A DNA stretch of 64,000 nucleotides from NCBI GenBank assembly GCA_963794615.1, contig CAWCEP010000015.1, positions 24,465 through 88,464 on the forward strand, in the 5' to 3' direction. This DNA comes from Chersky-840 sp963794615. Its GTDB lineage: Bacteria > Actinomycetota > Acidimicrobiia > Acidimicrobiales > UBA8190. A program made the position numbers and the translations under genes. Each line of letters starts with the position of its first letter. The stretch's first letter is position 1. Below the pieces are notes generated by a model, which worked only from the letters and a program-made list of their open reading frames with translations, searched no databases and was not told the origin of the DNA. Of the stretch, positions 56,389 through 64,000 are shown piece after piece.

Positions 56389-57292
56389 TCAGGCGCCGCC
56401 AGCCACGAAAGCAGTGACGATGTAGCTGGCATGGCGGTCCAGATTGTTCCGGGCCTGGTCGTACCGGGTGGTGGTCCTGGGATCGGCGTGACGGGCCGCG
56501 ATCTGTACGTCTCGGAGCGGCACCCCGGCATCGAGGGCGGCGGTTATGAAGCTGTGACGCAGTGAGTGCGGAGAGATGTGTTTGGTCACCCCCGCTTGCC
56601 TCGCCAGGCGCCGCACGATCCGGGTGGCGGCGTGGCGGTTGAGGCGGTTGCCGGCTCTGGTCAGAAGAAGCGGCCCCGCCTTGCGCTCCCCGGCCGCCAG
56701 ATCGATGGCCCGGGCGACCCGAGGAGGAAGGGGGATGATGGCCAGCTTGGAACCCTTGGCCAGGACCGTGACGGTCCGGCGTCCCCGCTCGAGCGAGAGG
56801 TCCTCCACGTCGATGGAGCAGGCCTCTGACACCCGGAGGCCGAGGAGGGCCGAACAGACAGGCCAGAGCGTGGTCGACGGGGCTCCCAGCGGCACCTTGG
56901 GCCACGAAGGCACTGAGCTCCATGCGGTCGAGGCCCAAGGTGGCGGACTCGGTGTCGATCTTCGGACGTCGGACGTTTTCCGCCGGGGAGTGCTCGAGCA
57001 GCCCGTCTAGTACGGCGATGCGGTAGAAGCCGGCCACCGTGGACGGTCTCCGGCCGATGGTGGCTCGGGACAGTCCTCGGTCCTCCATGGCCCTGGCCCA
57101 CAGCTCGACGTGTCCTCGTCTCACGGCAAAGACCTCAAGGTCCATCTGAGCGCACCAGGAGAAGAACTGACGTAGGTCAGTGGCATAGCTCGTCCTCGTC
57201 GACCCCGAATACCGGGCCAGAAAGCCGGCGACGGCCAGTCGGGCCTCGTCGAACAAGACCGGGGCAGGGCTGACAATCACTTTCGTGGGCAT
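56389..57292 (-). CDS. Tyrosine recombinase/integrase, one frameshift
   Basis: About 300 residues. ATG 57292 with AAGGAGG upstream. The N-terminal SAM-like core-binding domain is YSGSTRTSYATDLRQFFSWC..., then VRRGHVELWARAMEDRG. An extra base near 56848 breaks the frame; restoring it gives LFGLLGLRVSEACSID, with the first catalytic Arg. Then KGSK (Lys), HSLRHSFITAALDAG (His-x-x-Arg), HADPRTTTRYDQ (His and the nucleophile Tyr). All active-site residues are in place. XerC/phage type. It may have mobilised part of the surrounding region; no attachment site pair was identified. Confidence 0.85.
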
Positions 57293-57529
57293 GGGAGAAC
57301 CTCCTTGTTGGTGGCCCTTCCATTGCGCCTCTTGGGGCGACCTCCGTCGATACCGTACGGTGCGCCCGTGCGCTTCTACACCGAGATCCTCTCGCCCCGA
57401 GGGCGCGACGACTGCTGTGGGCAATGATCGGGATCCCCTGAGTATCGTGCGGTTTAGACGGGTCGCAAGGTCGACACTGAGGCCATCGAGACTACGACCA
57501 AACAGATCCGGCGCCACGGAATTGGGTGT

Positions 57530-57991
57530 TCAAGCCTTGACTTGGCGGGGCCGCAGCAGCAAGAGGAGCCAAGCCAAGAACATGTTGGGCAGCTCGTACA
57601 TGGCCAAGCCGACTTGGTTGTACCTGCCGGGCTCGATCTTGGTGCTGAAAGACAGGTAAGAGGACTCTCCCTCGGCGACCATGCCCCCCCAACGGCAAAT
57701 CGAAAGGCCACTGAGTGCGAGGACAAAGAAGCCGAGTGCCGAATCGCGGTGCTTGTCCCGCGCCGCTCCGATCAGTGCGGCGGTCCCTATCGCCATCTGC
57801 AGCCCGCCGTACATGGCGCGGACCTCAGTGCGGGCGACGGGGCTTGAGAGGTCGTAGACCTCCATGCCGGCGATCACCTCGCCTGACCACGACTTCGGTT
57901 TGATGAGATTGATGAGGCCCCACGGGAGCCAGAACATCGAATTCGCCACCAGGAATGCCTGGGTGAGTCTCCCGTGCCACTTCGGGTTCAT
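57530..57991 (-). CDS. DUF4345-like small membrane protein
   Basis: 153 residues, four hydrophobic segments: QAFLVANSMFWLPWGLINLI, the AMYGGLQMAIGTAALIGA helix, SALGFFVLALSGLSICRWGGM and a C-terminal MYELPNMFLAWLLLLLRP. The 'R...GGL....G' pattern and size fit DUF4345. Function unknown. Its upstream gene, 33 bp away, is the TetR regulator, which is read in the same direction, so the two probably share a transcript. Confidence 0.75.
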   Translation of the reverse strand: MNPKWHGRLTQAFLVANSMFWLPWGLINLIKPKSWSGEVIAGMEVYDLSSPVARTEVRAMYGGLQMAIGTAALIGAARDKHRDSALGFFVLALSGLSICRWGGMVAEGESSYLSFSTKIEPGRYNQVGLAMYELPNMFLAWLLLLLRPRQVKA

Positions 57992-58023
57992 CGGATCTTC
58001 TCCTATGCGGTCAGTCGCACCGG

Positions 58024-58572
58024 CTAACGCCGGTGGCGTGGTTTAGCTCTGTGTTTATGATCGAGCCCGGCGGCGTGGCACAGCTCGGCGTAGAACAGGT
58101 TGGAGTCGTCGTCGGGAATGAGGGCGTGGCTCAGAGCGATGCGGGTCACGACATTGGCGACGATGAAGCCATCCGGTCCGCGGAAATGCGGCAGGAGGCG
58201 CTCTCGCATGATGGGCATGACCCGGTTCATTTGGTAAACGACATGCTCCGGCTCGACGTCCACGATCCGTCGCAGTGAGGAGGAGTGCTGGAACTCCACG
58301 ATGAAGCGGAGGATGGCGTCGAGACGGGCCTCGCCCTCGAGTCCAGCGACGGCATTGGCGATACCGGCGTCATACTTCTCCTGCTCGTAGACGCCGAAGG
58401 AATCGAGGAGTGCTTCTTTCGAGGGGAACCAGCGGTACAGGGTCGGCCGGGAAACTCCGGCCGTGGCCGCCACATCCGACAGCGAGAGCATCTGCGTCCC
58501 GGAGCGGGTGAGAACCACGAGGGTCGCCTCCAAGATGCGCTCCCTCGTGGTCGTCGTGTCGAGTTGGACCAT
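58024..58572 (-). CDS. TetR-family regulator
   Basis: 182 residues from ATG 58572 (MVQLDTTTTRERILEATLVV). The helix-turn-helix is MLSLSDVAATAGVSRPTLYRWFPSKEALLDSF. The rest is the helical ligand-binding part. It is divergent from the PF10118-type hydrolase, with only 38 bp between starts, and that gap holds an inverted repeat. It very likely represses itself and the hydrolase gene until a ligand binds. Confidence 0.9.
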   Translation of the reverse strand: MVQLDTTTTRERILEATLVVLTRSGTQMLSLSDVAATAGVSRPTLYRWFPSKEALLDSFGVYEQEKYDAGIANAVAGLEGEARLDAILRFIVEFQHSSSLRRIVDVEPEHVVYQMNRVMPIMRERLLPHFRGPDGFIVANVVTRIALSHALIPDDDSNLFYAELCHAAGLDHKHRAKPRHRR

Positions 58573-58576
58573 CGCT

Positions 58577-58600
58577 TTACACTTTGCCACAGAAATGTAA
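58577..58600. promoter_or_regulatory. TetR operator (TTACA-N14-TGTAA)
   Basis: Inverted repeat filling the 38-bp gap between the divergent TetR and hydrolase genes. With flanking bases the arms read GCTTTACA and TGTAACGC, 7 of 8 matching as GCnTTACA. Position over both promoters suggests repression of both. Confidence 0.65.
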
Positions 58601-58610
58601 CGCTTAGGGT

Positions 58611-59519
58611 GTGAGCGACCTGACGGTGCGGAGCCCAAAGTTCCACATCGACGAGACCGTGCCGTTCCAGTGGCAACCGGCCAACCCGAGCTTCGGGCTG
58701 TTCGGCAACACCTTCACCTTCCTGGCGATCGCCTTCGAGCGCTACATCGTGTCGGCCACTAGACAGGTCGAACCCCGCTTCACCAGTGCCGCCGTTGCCG
58801 ACGAAGCGGATCTGTTTGTCCGCCAGGAGGCCCAGCACGCCCGAGCCCACCGAGCCCACGCCAAGGCGATGATAAGCCAGTACCCGGGCTTGGAGGAGAC
58901 CTACGCCGCTGCCAACGCCGCCTACGACGAGCTCCTCGAACGGGAGGATGTGGAGTTCGATTTGGCCTATGTCGCCTGCCTCGAAGCCACGTTCACACCA
59001 CTGTTCAAGATGGTTCTCGACCACCGTCACCGGCTGTTCGAGGGCAGCGACGAACGCGTTGGGACGATGCTCTTGTGGCACTTCGTCGAGGAGATCGAGC
59101 ACCGCAGTTCGGCTTTAGTGATCCACCACGACGTGACGCCGGACCGGTCGTATCGGGTCCGCAAGGCGCCCAACGTCTTCGACCACGTCGCCCGGATCTA
59201 CAAGCTCATCCTGTCAGGCTTCGAGGAGCACGTTCCCCTGAAGGACCGGCTCATCTCAACCAAGCTCGTGTCGCCGAGTGGTCTCTATCTGTCGGAGCTT
59301 CGAGATCGATTCCGGCTCGGAGGCGCTGCGAGCGCGTACGGCTCGATGCTTCGTCACGTCCCGGGTCGTGACCTGCGCTCGATGCTCTGGCGGGAGACGT
59401 TGGCCCAGATGCCACGCCACAACCCAGCCCATGAGCCGCTGCCCCTGTGGGCCGAGCGCTGGCACTCTGCTTACGACACCGGAGCCGATGTGACCACATA
59501 CGAGGGCGTCGCCCTGTGA
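58611..59519 (+). CDS. PF10118-type predicted metal-dependent hydrolase
   Basis: 302 residues from GTG 58611. The 'predicted metal-dependent hydrolase' family (PF10118, mostly helical, ferritin-like) is recognised by FHIDETVPFQWQPANPSFGLF, FVRQEAQHARAHRAH and WHFVEEIEHRSSAL. The paired E-x-x-H motifs are candidate metal ligands. The C-terminus RDLRSMLWRETLAQMPRHNPAHEP is also typical. No biochemical role is established for the family to my knowledge. The TetR next to it is its probable repressor. Confidence 0.85.
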   Translation: MSDLTVRSPKFHIDETVPFQWQPANPSFGLFGNTFTFLAIAFERYIVSATRQVEPRFTSAAVADEADLFVRQEAQHARAHRAHAKAMISQYPGLEETYAAANAAYDELLEREDVEFDLAYVACLEATFTPLFKMVLDHRHRLFEGSDERVGTMLLWHFVEEIEHRSSALVIHHDVTPDRSYRVRKAPNVFDHVARIYKLILSGFEEHVPLKDRLISTKLVSPSGLYLSELRDRFRLGGAASAYGSMLRHVPGRDLRSMLWRETLAQMPRHNPAHEPLPLWAERWHSAYDTGADVTTYEGVAL

Positions 59520-59717
59520 GGTAACAGCGCTCGACACGCCAAGTCCACGGGGAGCGCATCACCCGATTCCGTATGCTTTATGGCGGGTTGATCTCGGGCC
59601 GAGAGCCCGAGCGGTACCGCCCACTTACAGGATGGCCCTGGAGGTCCCGACCTTGGTGCGCGGGCAGTGGGCTCGGACGCAGGGCGAGAACGGCCTCTGC
59701 ACGGCGGCCTGCCTCCG

Positions 59718-60923
59718 TCAGCTCTTCCGTCCCTGCCCCCTGGGCAGGATCACCGGCAGCTTCTCCCATCCCCGGACGGTCGACGTCTGGGCCCGCACTG
59801 CGTTCGGGGTGTCGACCTCCCATTCCGGAAAGCGCGTCAGCAGCTCCTCGAGGGTGACGCGCGCTTCGAGGCGGGCCAGGTGCGCGCCCAGGCAGAGATG
59901 GATACCGTGGCCGAAGCTCAGATGTCGCCCCTCGTCGCGGTCGATGTCGAATCGGTCCGGCTCGGTGAAGTGCCGTTCGTCGTGGTTGGCAGACGCATTT
60001 AGCAGGAGCAGGACGCTCCCGGCGGGCACCACCTGGCCGAAGTGCTCGACGTCGTGGGTGACGGTTCGGGCCTGCACCGGCGAGGGCGGCTCGAAGCGAA
60101 GCAACTCCTCTATGGCGCCGGGCATGCGGCTCGGATCTTGGGCCAGTTTCGCCCGCTGGTCGGGGTGGTCGGCCAGGAGCTTGCCGGCCCATCCGATGAG
60201 CCGGGTCGTGGTCTCGTTGCCTGCCCCGGCGAGCAGGCCGACGTAGCCGAGGACCTCCTCCTTCGTCAGCGTACGCACCGTCCCGTCCCGATCCGTGAAC
60301 GTCGCCGTGAGCAGCTCGGTCATGAGGTCGTCCGAGGGATGCTGGGAACGCCACTCGATGTACTCGGCGTAATCGGTGTCCTGACTCATCAACGTCGACA
60401 AGTCGGGCGGGACGCCCTCCTCGAGCCGCAGGCCTTCGTCGAAGCGGTCCCGCAGGGCCTGCTGGTCCTCCTCGGGGATACCAAGAAGCATCCCAATGGC
60501 GCGCATGGGCACCTGCGCCCCGATGTCGGCCACGAAGTCGAAGGCGTCCCGTTCGGTGAGTGCATCCAGACAACGACGGGCGTACGCCCGGACCCTGGGC
60601 TCGATGGCCGCCATTCGCCGGGTCGTGAAGACCCGGCTCAGGAGCCCTCGGTGCAGGTTGTGATCCGGGGGGTCCTCGAAGATGAACATCCCGGGGGGCA
60701 GCGGGATGTCCGCCTTGATGATCTCGAGGACCGACCCCTTGGCGGAGCTGTAGGACGGCCAGTCGAGGAAACAGCGCTCGACGTCGTCATAGCGGCTGAG
60801 GGCGAAGAAGTCGTACTTCTCGTTGTAGTAGAGGGGCGCCTCGTCGCGCATCCGCTTCCAGACCGGGTACGGATCGGCGTCGATGTCGAAGTCATAGGGG
60901 TCGTAGTAGACATCCGTCGTCAT
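59718..60923 (-). CDS. Cytochrome P450
   Basis: 401 residues, intact. Heme motif FGHGIHLCLGAHLARLEA, K-helix EELLRFEPPSP, I-helix LLAGAGNETTTRLIG. The sequence EDPPDHNLHRGLLSRVFTTRRM is the usual C-helix region. ATG 60923 overlaps the stop of the DapB-like gene (ATGA), so electron-transfer chemistry on the same substrate is likely. The protein differs from the P450 at 53179; family cannot be assigned by eye. Confidence 0.9.
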   Translation of the reverse strand: MTTDVYYDPYDFDIDADPYPVWKRMRDEAPLYYNEKYDFFALSRYDDVERCFLDWPSYSSAKGSVLEIIKADIPLPPGMFIFEDPPDHNLHRGLLSRVFTTRRMAAIEPRVRAYARRCLDALTERDAFDFVADIGAQVPMRAIGMLLGIPEEDQQALRDRFDEGLRLEEGVPPDLSTLMSQDTDYAEYIEWRSQHPSDDLMTELLTATFTDRDGTVRTLTKEEVLGYVGLLAGAGNETTTRLIGWAGKLLADHPDQRAKLAQDPSRMPGAIEELLRFEPPSPVQARTVTHDVEHFGQVVPAGSVLLLLNASANHDERHFTEPDRFDIDRDEGRHLSFGHGIHLCLGAHLARLEARVTLEELLTRFPEWEVDTPNAVRAQTSTVRGWEKLPVILPRGQGRKS

Positions 60924-61999
60924 TGGCCTGAACCTTCGCGCTTCGCCGACAAGCGCTGAGTGTCGACGTGACGGGCGGTGACGATGGGGAGATCCGCCGT
61001 GCCGAGCACGCCCGGGTCAGCGGCAACGATGGCTGGGATGGCGTTGACGGCGGGCATGGCCGTCGCGGTGCCGATGTCGAACGTCTCGAAGTCGTCGGGG
61101 GCGAAGGAAAGCTTGACATTGACGTTGGGGTCGCCGTCGATCCGGAGACGATACGCGTGCAGGATCGGCCATGTGGGTTCGTCGATGTGCCCGAAGATGC
61201 TGCCGAGCCTCCACACCATGCGGAGTTCGGCCACGGAGTGGCCATCGACCAAGCCGCGCCACCTGGCGTCGAGGGCGGCGACGGTGCCGTCGGCGATGGC
61301 CATGAACCCGAGGTCGCGGTCGCCGACGGCCACGGCGAGGGCCACGTCGAGGTCGATGGCGTCGAGCTCGACGCCGATGCCTCGAGCCATCGAGTCGAGG
61401 GTTTCTGGATAGTCCGGCTCGCTGCGCAGGAGGGCGCTCTTCACAGCGGCGGGATCGGCTGGGCCGCCGAACCCGTAGGCCTCCCACGTCCCCGCCGATC
61501 CGTACATGGCGCAGTCCAGGGATTCGAGGATCGAGATGCGCCGGACGTTGCGGCACATCGCAGTGGCGGCGAGGGCGAGCGTGGGTACGAACATCGGGTT
61601 CATCCCGGTGCCGACAAGCGTCGCGCCACCGGCAATGGCGGCGGAGCGGAGGCGCTCGCCGGCATCGCCGGCGTAGTGCTCGCCGTTGACGAGACGGGCG
61701 GTGGTGACGACGTTGGTGCCTGCAGCGAGGATCCGTTCGAGCTGGGCAATGTCGGGCCAGTGGGGCATGTAGACGACGCAGTCGGCACCCAGGGCGAGCA
61801 GCGCGTCGATGTCGTCGGTGATTGTGACACCGACAGGGTCACGACCAGCGATAACGCCGGCGTCCTGTCCGACCTTGTCGGCGCTGTGGCCGAAGACTCC
61901 GACCAGCTCGAGACGGGAGTCATCGAGGATGGCTCGCAACGCGGAGCGGCCCACGATGCCGGTCGTCCACTGCACGACTCGGATCGGGGCCGCCGTCAC
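60920..61999 (-). CDS. DapB-like (dihydrodipicolinate reductase N-terminal fold) oxidoreductase
   Basis: 359 residues from GTG 61999. Rossmann start IRVVQWTTGIVGRSALRAIL resembles the nucleotide-binding part of dihydrodipicolinate reductase-like proteins. DCVVYMPHWPDIAQLERILAAGTNVVTTARLV and GTGMNPMFVPTLALAAT follow. These proteins are much longer than DapB (~270) and occur in actinobacteria with P450 and steroid or terpenoid genes, and a lysine pathway role is unlikely. NAD(P)-dependent oxidation or reduction of a ring ketone/aldehyde is a reasonable guess. Flanked in one transcript by two P450 genes. Confidence 0.75.
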   Translation of the reverse strand: MTAAPIRVVQWTTGIVGRSALRAILDDSRLELVGVFGHSADKVGQDAGVIAGRDPVGVTITDDIDALLALGADCVVYMPHWPDIAQLERILAAGTNVVTTARLVNGEHYAGDAGERLRSAAIAGGATLVGTGMNPMFVPTLALAATAMCRNVRRISILESLDCAMYGSAGTWEAYGFGGPADPAAVKSALLRSEPDYPETLDSMARGIGVELDAIDLDVALAVAVGDRDLGFMAIADGTVAALDARWRGLVDGHSVAELRMVWRLGSIFGHIDEPTWPILHAYRLRIDGDPNVNVKLSFAPDDFETFDIGTATAMPAVNAIPAIVAADPGVLGTADLPIVTARHVDTQRLSAKREGSGQ

Positions 62000-62030
62000 A
62001 GGATCTCCTCGGGCGCGACTTGTGGCTGAT

Positions 62031-63282
62031 TCACGCGTCCCAGACCACGTCCAGGCGAGGCGGAGAGCGCAGGAGCGTGCCGGCAATGTAGGGCTCTTCG
62101 GCCTCGGGGTCGAGGCGCAGCCCGGGTAGTTCGCGCAGCAAGGCCCGGACCAGTGCCTCAGTCTCCATCTTGGCCAGGTGCTGACCCAGGCAGTTGTGGG
62201 CCTTGAGGCCGAAGCCGACGTGGGTCTGGCGGCGCCGGGTGAGGTCGAACACCTCGGGATCGGTCCATCGCCCCTCGTCGTGGTTGGCGGATCCGAGGCT
62301 CAGCAAGAGGCTCGATCCCTCAGGTAGCTCGGTGCCGGCGAGCACGACGTCGCGGGTCGTGGAGCGAGGCGCGATCAGAAGTGGCGTCTCCCACCGGATG
62401 CCTTCGTCGACCGCGGCGCTGAACAGACTCGGGTCGGCGACAAGCATGTCGAGTTGATCTCGCTGCGTGAGCAACGCCAGTAGCAATGACGACGACGAGC
62501 GGTAGGTGGTTTCTGCACCGGCGGGGAGCAACAACCGCAGGAACGAGAAGATCTCCTCGTTGGTGAGGCGCTCGCCGTCGTGCTCGGCGAAGGCGAGGAT
62601 CGACATCATGTCCTCGGTCGGGACGAGCCGACGTTCGGCGAGCACTTCGGCGAACACGTCGGCCAGGGTCGCGGCCGCCCTTTCAGCTCGTTCCCAATCG
62701 ACGCTCAGGGCGATCAGCTCGATCGCCAGGCGATGAAACAACGGGAACAGTCTCGGGCGGTAGGCCGATGAGCCCGGCAATCGTCCGAACGGGGAACGTG
62801 AAGAGGATCCGGGAGACCAGCTCGGCGCGCCCCTCGTCGGCCAGCTCGGCCACCATCTCTTCAAGCAGGGGCTCGACGAGCTGCGTCTTCCACCCCTCCA
62901 TGGCGCTGCGGGAGAACGCGTGCTGAAGGATGAGCCGATAGCCGCGGTGTTCGGGCGGATCCATCTCGATCAGCGACCGCCCCATCACCTGGCCGATCAC
63001 GTCGGCGTAGGCAATCGAGCTGTAGGTGGCCGGGTCGCTCAGCACCTCGCTGACGGCGTCGTAGCTATAGACGCTGAAGGTCGGCGCTGCGCCTTCGGCC
63101 TGCTCCGTGATACCGAGATCGGGGATGCCGGGATGTACCGCCCCGGCGGCGCGCAGTTCGGCGAACATCGGGTACGGCGAGTACCGGCCCGTCCCGACCG
63201 ACTGGTTGAACTCCTCGAATACGGCGGCGGCGTCGGCCCCCCCGCCGTGAGCATCGAGCGTCGTCACGGATCTTTGGTACAT
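62031..63282 (-). CDS. Cytochrome P450, one frameshift
   Basis: About 417 residues. N-terminal part to IAGLIGLPPE in one frame. A shift near 62750-62762 then gives RLFPLFHRLAIELIALSVDW and the remainder: I-helix LLLPAGAETTYRSSSS, K-helix DEGIRWETP and heme motif VGFGLKAHNCLGQHLAK. All P450 landmarks are present. ATG 63282 lies inside the operator at 63276-63310, so the true start could be the GTG at 63267 (VTTLDAHGG). It begins the P450/DapB-like/P450 transcript. Confidence 0.82.
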
Positions 63283-63310
63283 TCACATGCAATGCGCATG
63301 TCGATGTACC
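63276..63310. promoter_or_regulatory. 35-bp TetR operator
   Basis: Arms GGTACATTCACATGC and GCATGTCGATGTACC, separated by AATGC, match at 13 of 15 positions. It lies between the divergent P450 operon and the TetR gene. It is large enough for a TetR dimer pair and would block both promoters. Confidence 0.75.
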
Positions 63311-63321
63311 GTAGTCCAGGG

Positions 63322-63945
63322 ATGCCGAGACGTCGAACAGAAGGGGTGGCGACCAGGGCTGAGCAGGCCACTGCCACCAGGGAGGCGCTCATCGACGCGG
63401 CACGGCGGCTCTGGGCAGACAAGGGGTTCTTCGCCACCTCGACAGCGGAGATCGTCGAGGCCGCGGGGGCCGGGACCAGGGGCGCGCTCTACCACCACTT
63501 CGCCGATCGGGAGGAGCTGTTTCTGGCCGTTTTCGACGCCGTCCAGGAGGAACTCACGACGTCGATGGCCCCGACGAAGATCGACGAAGTCGACCCGATC
63601 TCTCGGGTCCGAAAGGTGCTGCTTGTGTTCCTTGACCTCGTCGCCGAACGACCCGACGCCCAGGCCTTGTTGATCGATGGTCCGGCCGTGTTCGGCTGGC
63701 GTCGGTGGCGGGAGCTCGAGTCCCAACGCGGTCTCGCTGCCATCGAGAACCTGCTTGAAGCGGCCGTTCAGGCCGACCAGATCGCTGCGCACCTCGTCCA
63801 GCCGCTGGCCGAATTACTCCTCGGGTTGATGACCGATGCAGCGCTTCTCGTAGCCACCTCCGAGGACCCCGCCCGAGCCCGCGCAAGTACCGCTGACGCC
63901 TTCGCCATGCTCCTCGATGGTCTCCGCACCCCACTCCCGGGTTGA
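63322..63945 (+). CDS. TetR/AcrR-family regulator
   Basis: About 207 residues. The DNA-binding part is REALIDAARRLWADKGFFATSTAEIVEAAGAGTRGALYHHFADREELFLAVF (residues ~18-68). ATG 63322 is chosen because upstream ATGs at 63292-63305 sit inside the operator; GTG 63346 is another choice. The C-terminal domain is helical with WRRWRELESQRGLAAIENLLEAAV, common in TetR_C members. It is divergent from the P450/DapB-like operon and presumably represses it. Confidence 0.88.
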   Translation: MPRRRTEGVATRAEQATATREALIDAARRLWADKGFFATSTAEIVEAAGAGTRGALYHHFADREELFLAVFDAVQEELTTSMAPTKIDEVDPISRVRKVLLVFLDLVAERPDAQALLIDGPAVFGWRRWRELESQRGLAAIENLLEAAVQADQIAAHLVQPLAELLLGLMTDAALLVATSEDPARARASTADAFAMLLDGLRTPLPG

Positions 63946-64000
63946 TGAGGTGGAGGGCGACGAGTGTGTGCTCACGGGCGGCTCGACCGAATCGCCAAGG

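Overview
High-GC actinobacterial DNA. Most genes are very GC-rich and GTG starts with ATGA/GTGA overlaps are common. An F420-type luciferase-like oxidoreductase, steroid-type acyl-CoA genes, several P450s and multi-copy secreted beta-propellers suggest an uncultured member of the Acidimicrobiia or a relative. This placement is an inference from gene content, not a phylogeny. I see no rRNA, tRNA or CRISPR array.

Region 1 (1-21.4 kb) is lipid/steroid acyl-CoA metabolism: NTF2-like protein, LLM oxidoreductase, SDR, two-domain MaoC-type hydratase, two acyl-CoA ligases, crotonase, two hotdog thioesterases and a FadA5-like steroid thiolase. Two large paralogous PAS hybrid histidine kinases, an orphan FtsX-type permease and a secreted PQQ-like propeller are interspersed. 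The thiolase has a full match, and the crotonase a one-mismatch match, to the KstR operator consensus about 100 bp upstream. Many genes in the first 10 kb are broken by one-base indels while all conserved motifs survive in the other frames. This looks like uncorrected sequence error more than gene decay.

Region 2 (21.4-40.3 kb) is a long, mostly plus-strand carbohydrate or sugar-acid catabolic and uptake locus. Its genes are: GH4 glycosidase, beta-hydroxyacid dehydrogenase, class I aldolase, FGGY kinase, LarA-type nickel-pincer racemase homologue, an MFS-LivF fusion, a LivH-LivM fusion, LivG, and a Liv-type binding protein. A TauD dioxygenase, an esterase-like hydrolase, a GH43-like lipoprotein, a NagB-like isomerase and a second GH4 follow. 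Stop/start overlaps tie several of the genes together. The combination does not match a pathway I can name and is the best candidate here for an undescribed system.

Region 3 (40.3-45.9 kb) holds a secreted NHL/IPT propeller, a DsbA/FrnE thioredoxin-fold protein, a GntR regulator, a lone cyclic-nucleotide-binding domain and a DHA2-type MFS exporter.

Region 4 (45.9-64 kb) begins at a severed acyl-CoA dehydrogenase 3' end. It first drops in GC (about 46-50.8 kb): ECF sigma factor, putative anti-sigma partner, two small membrane proteins and degenerate dispersed repeats. It then carries a secreted beta-helix protein, a CYP125/142-like P450, a lipoprotein binding protein, a tyrosine recombinase, and two TetR-controlled modules. 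One module is TetR with a PF10118-type hydrolase; the other is TetR with P450, a DapB-like oxidoreductase and a second P450. Both have clear inverted-repeat operators. Gene mix and composition suggest acquired or rearranged DNA.

A recurring oddity is short tandem repeats just past gene ends, which place extra TGA codons in several frames.
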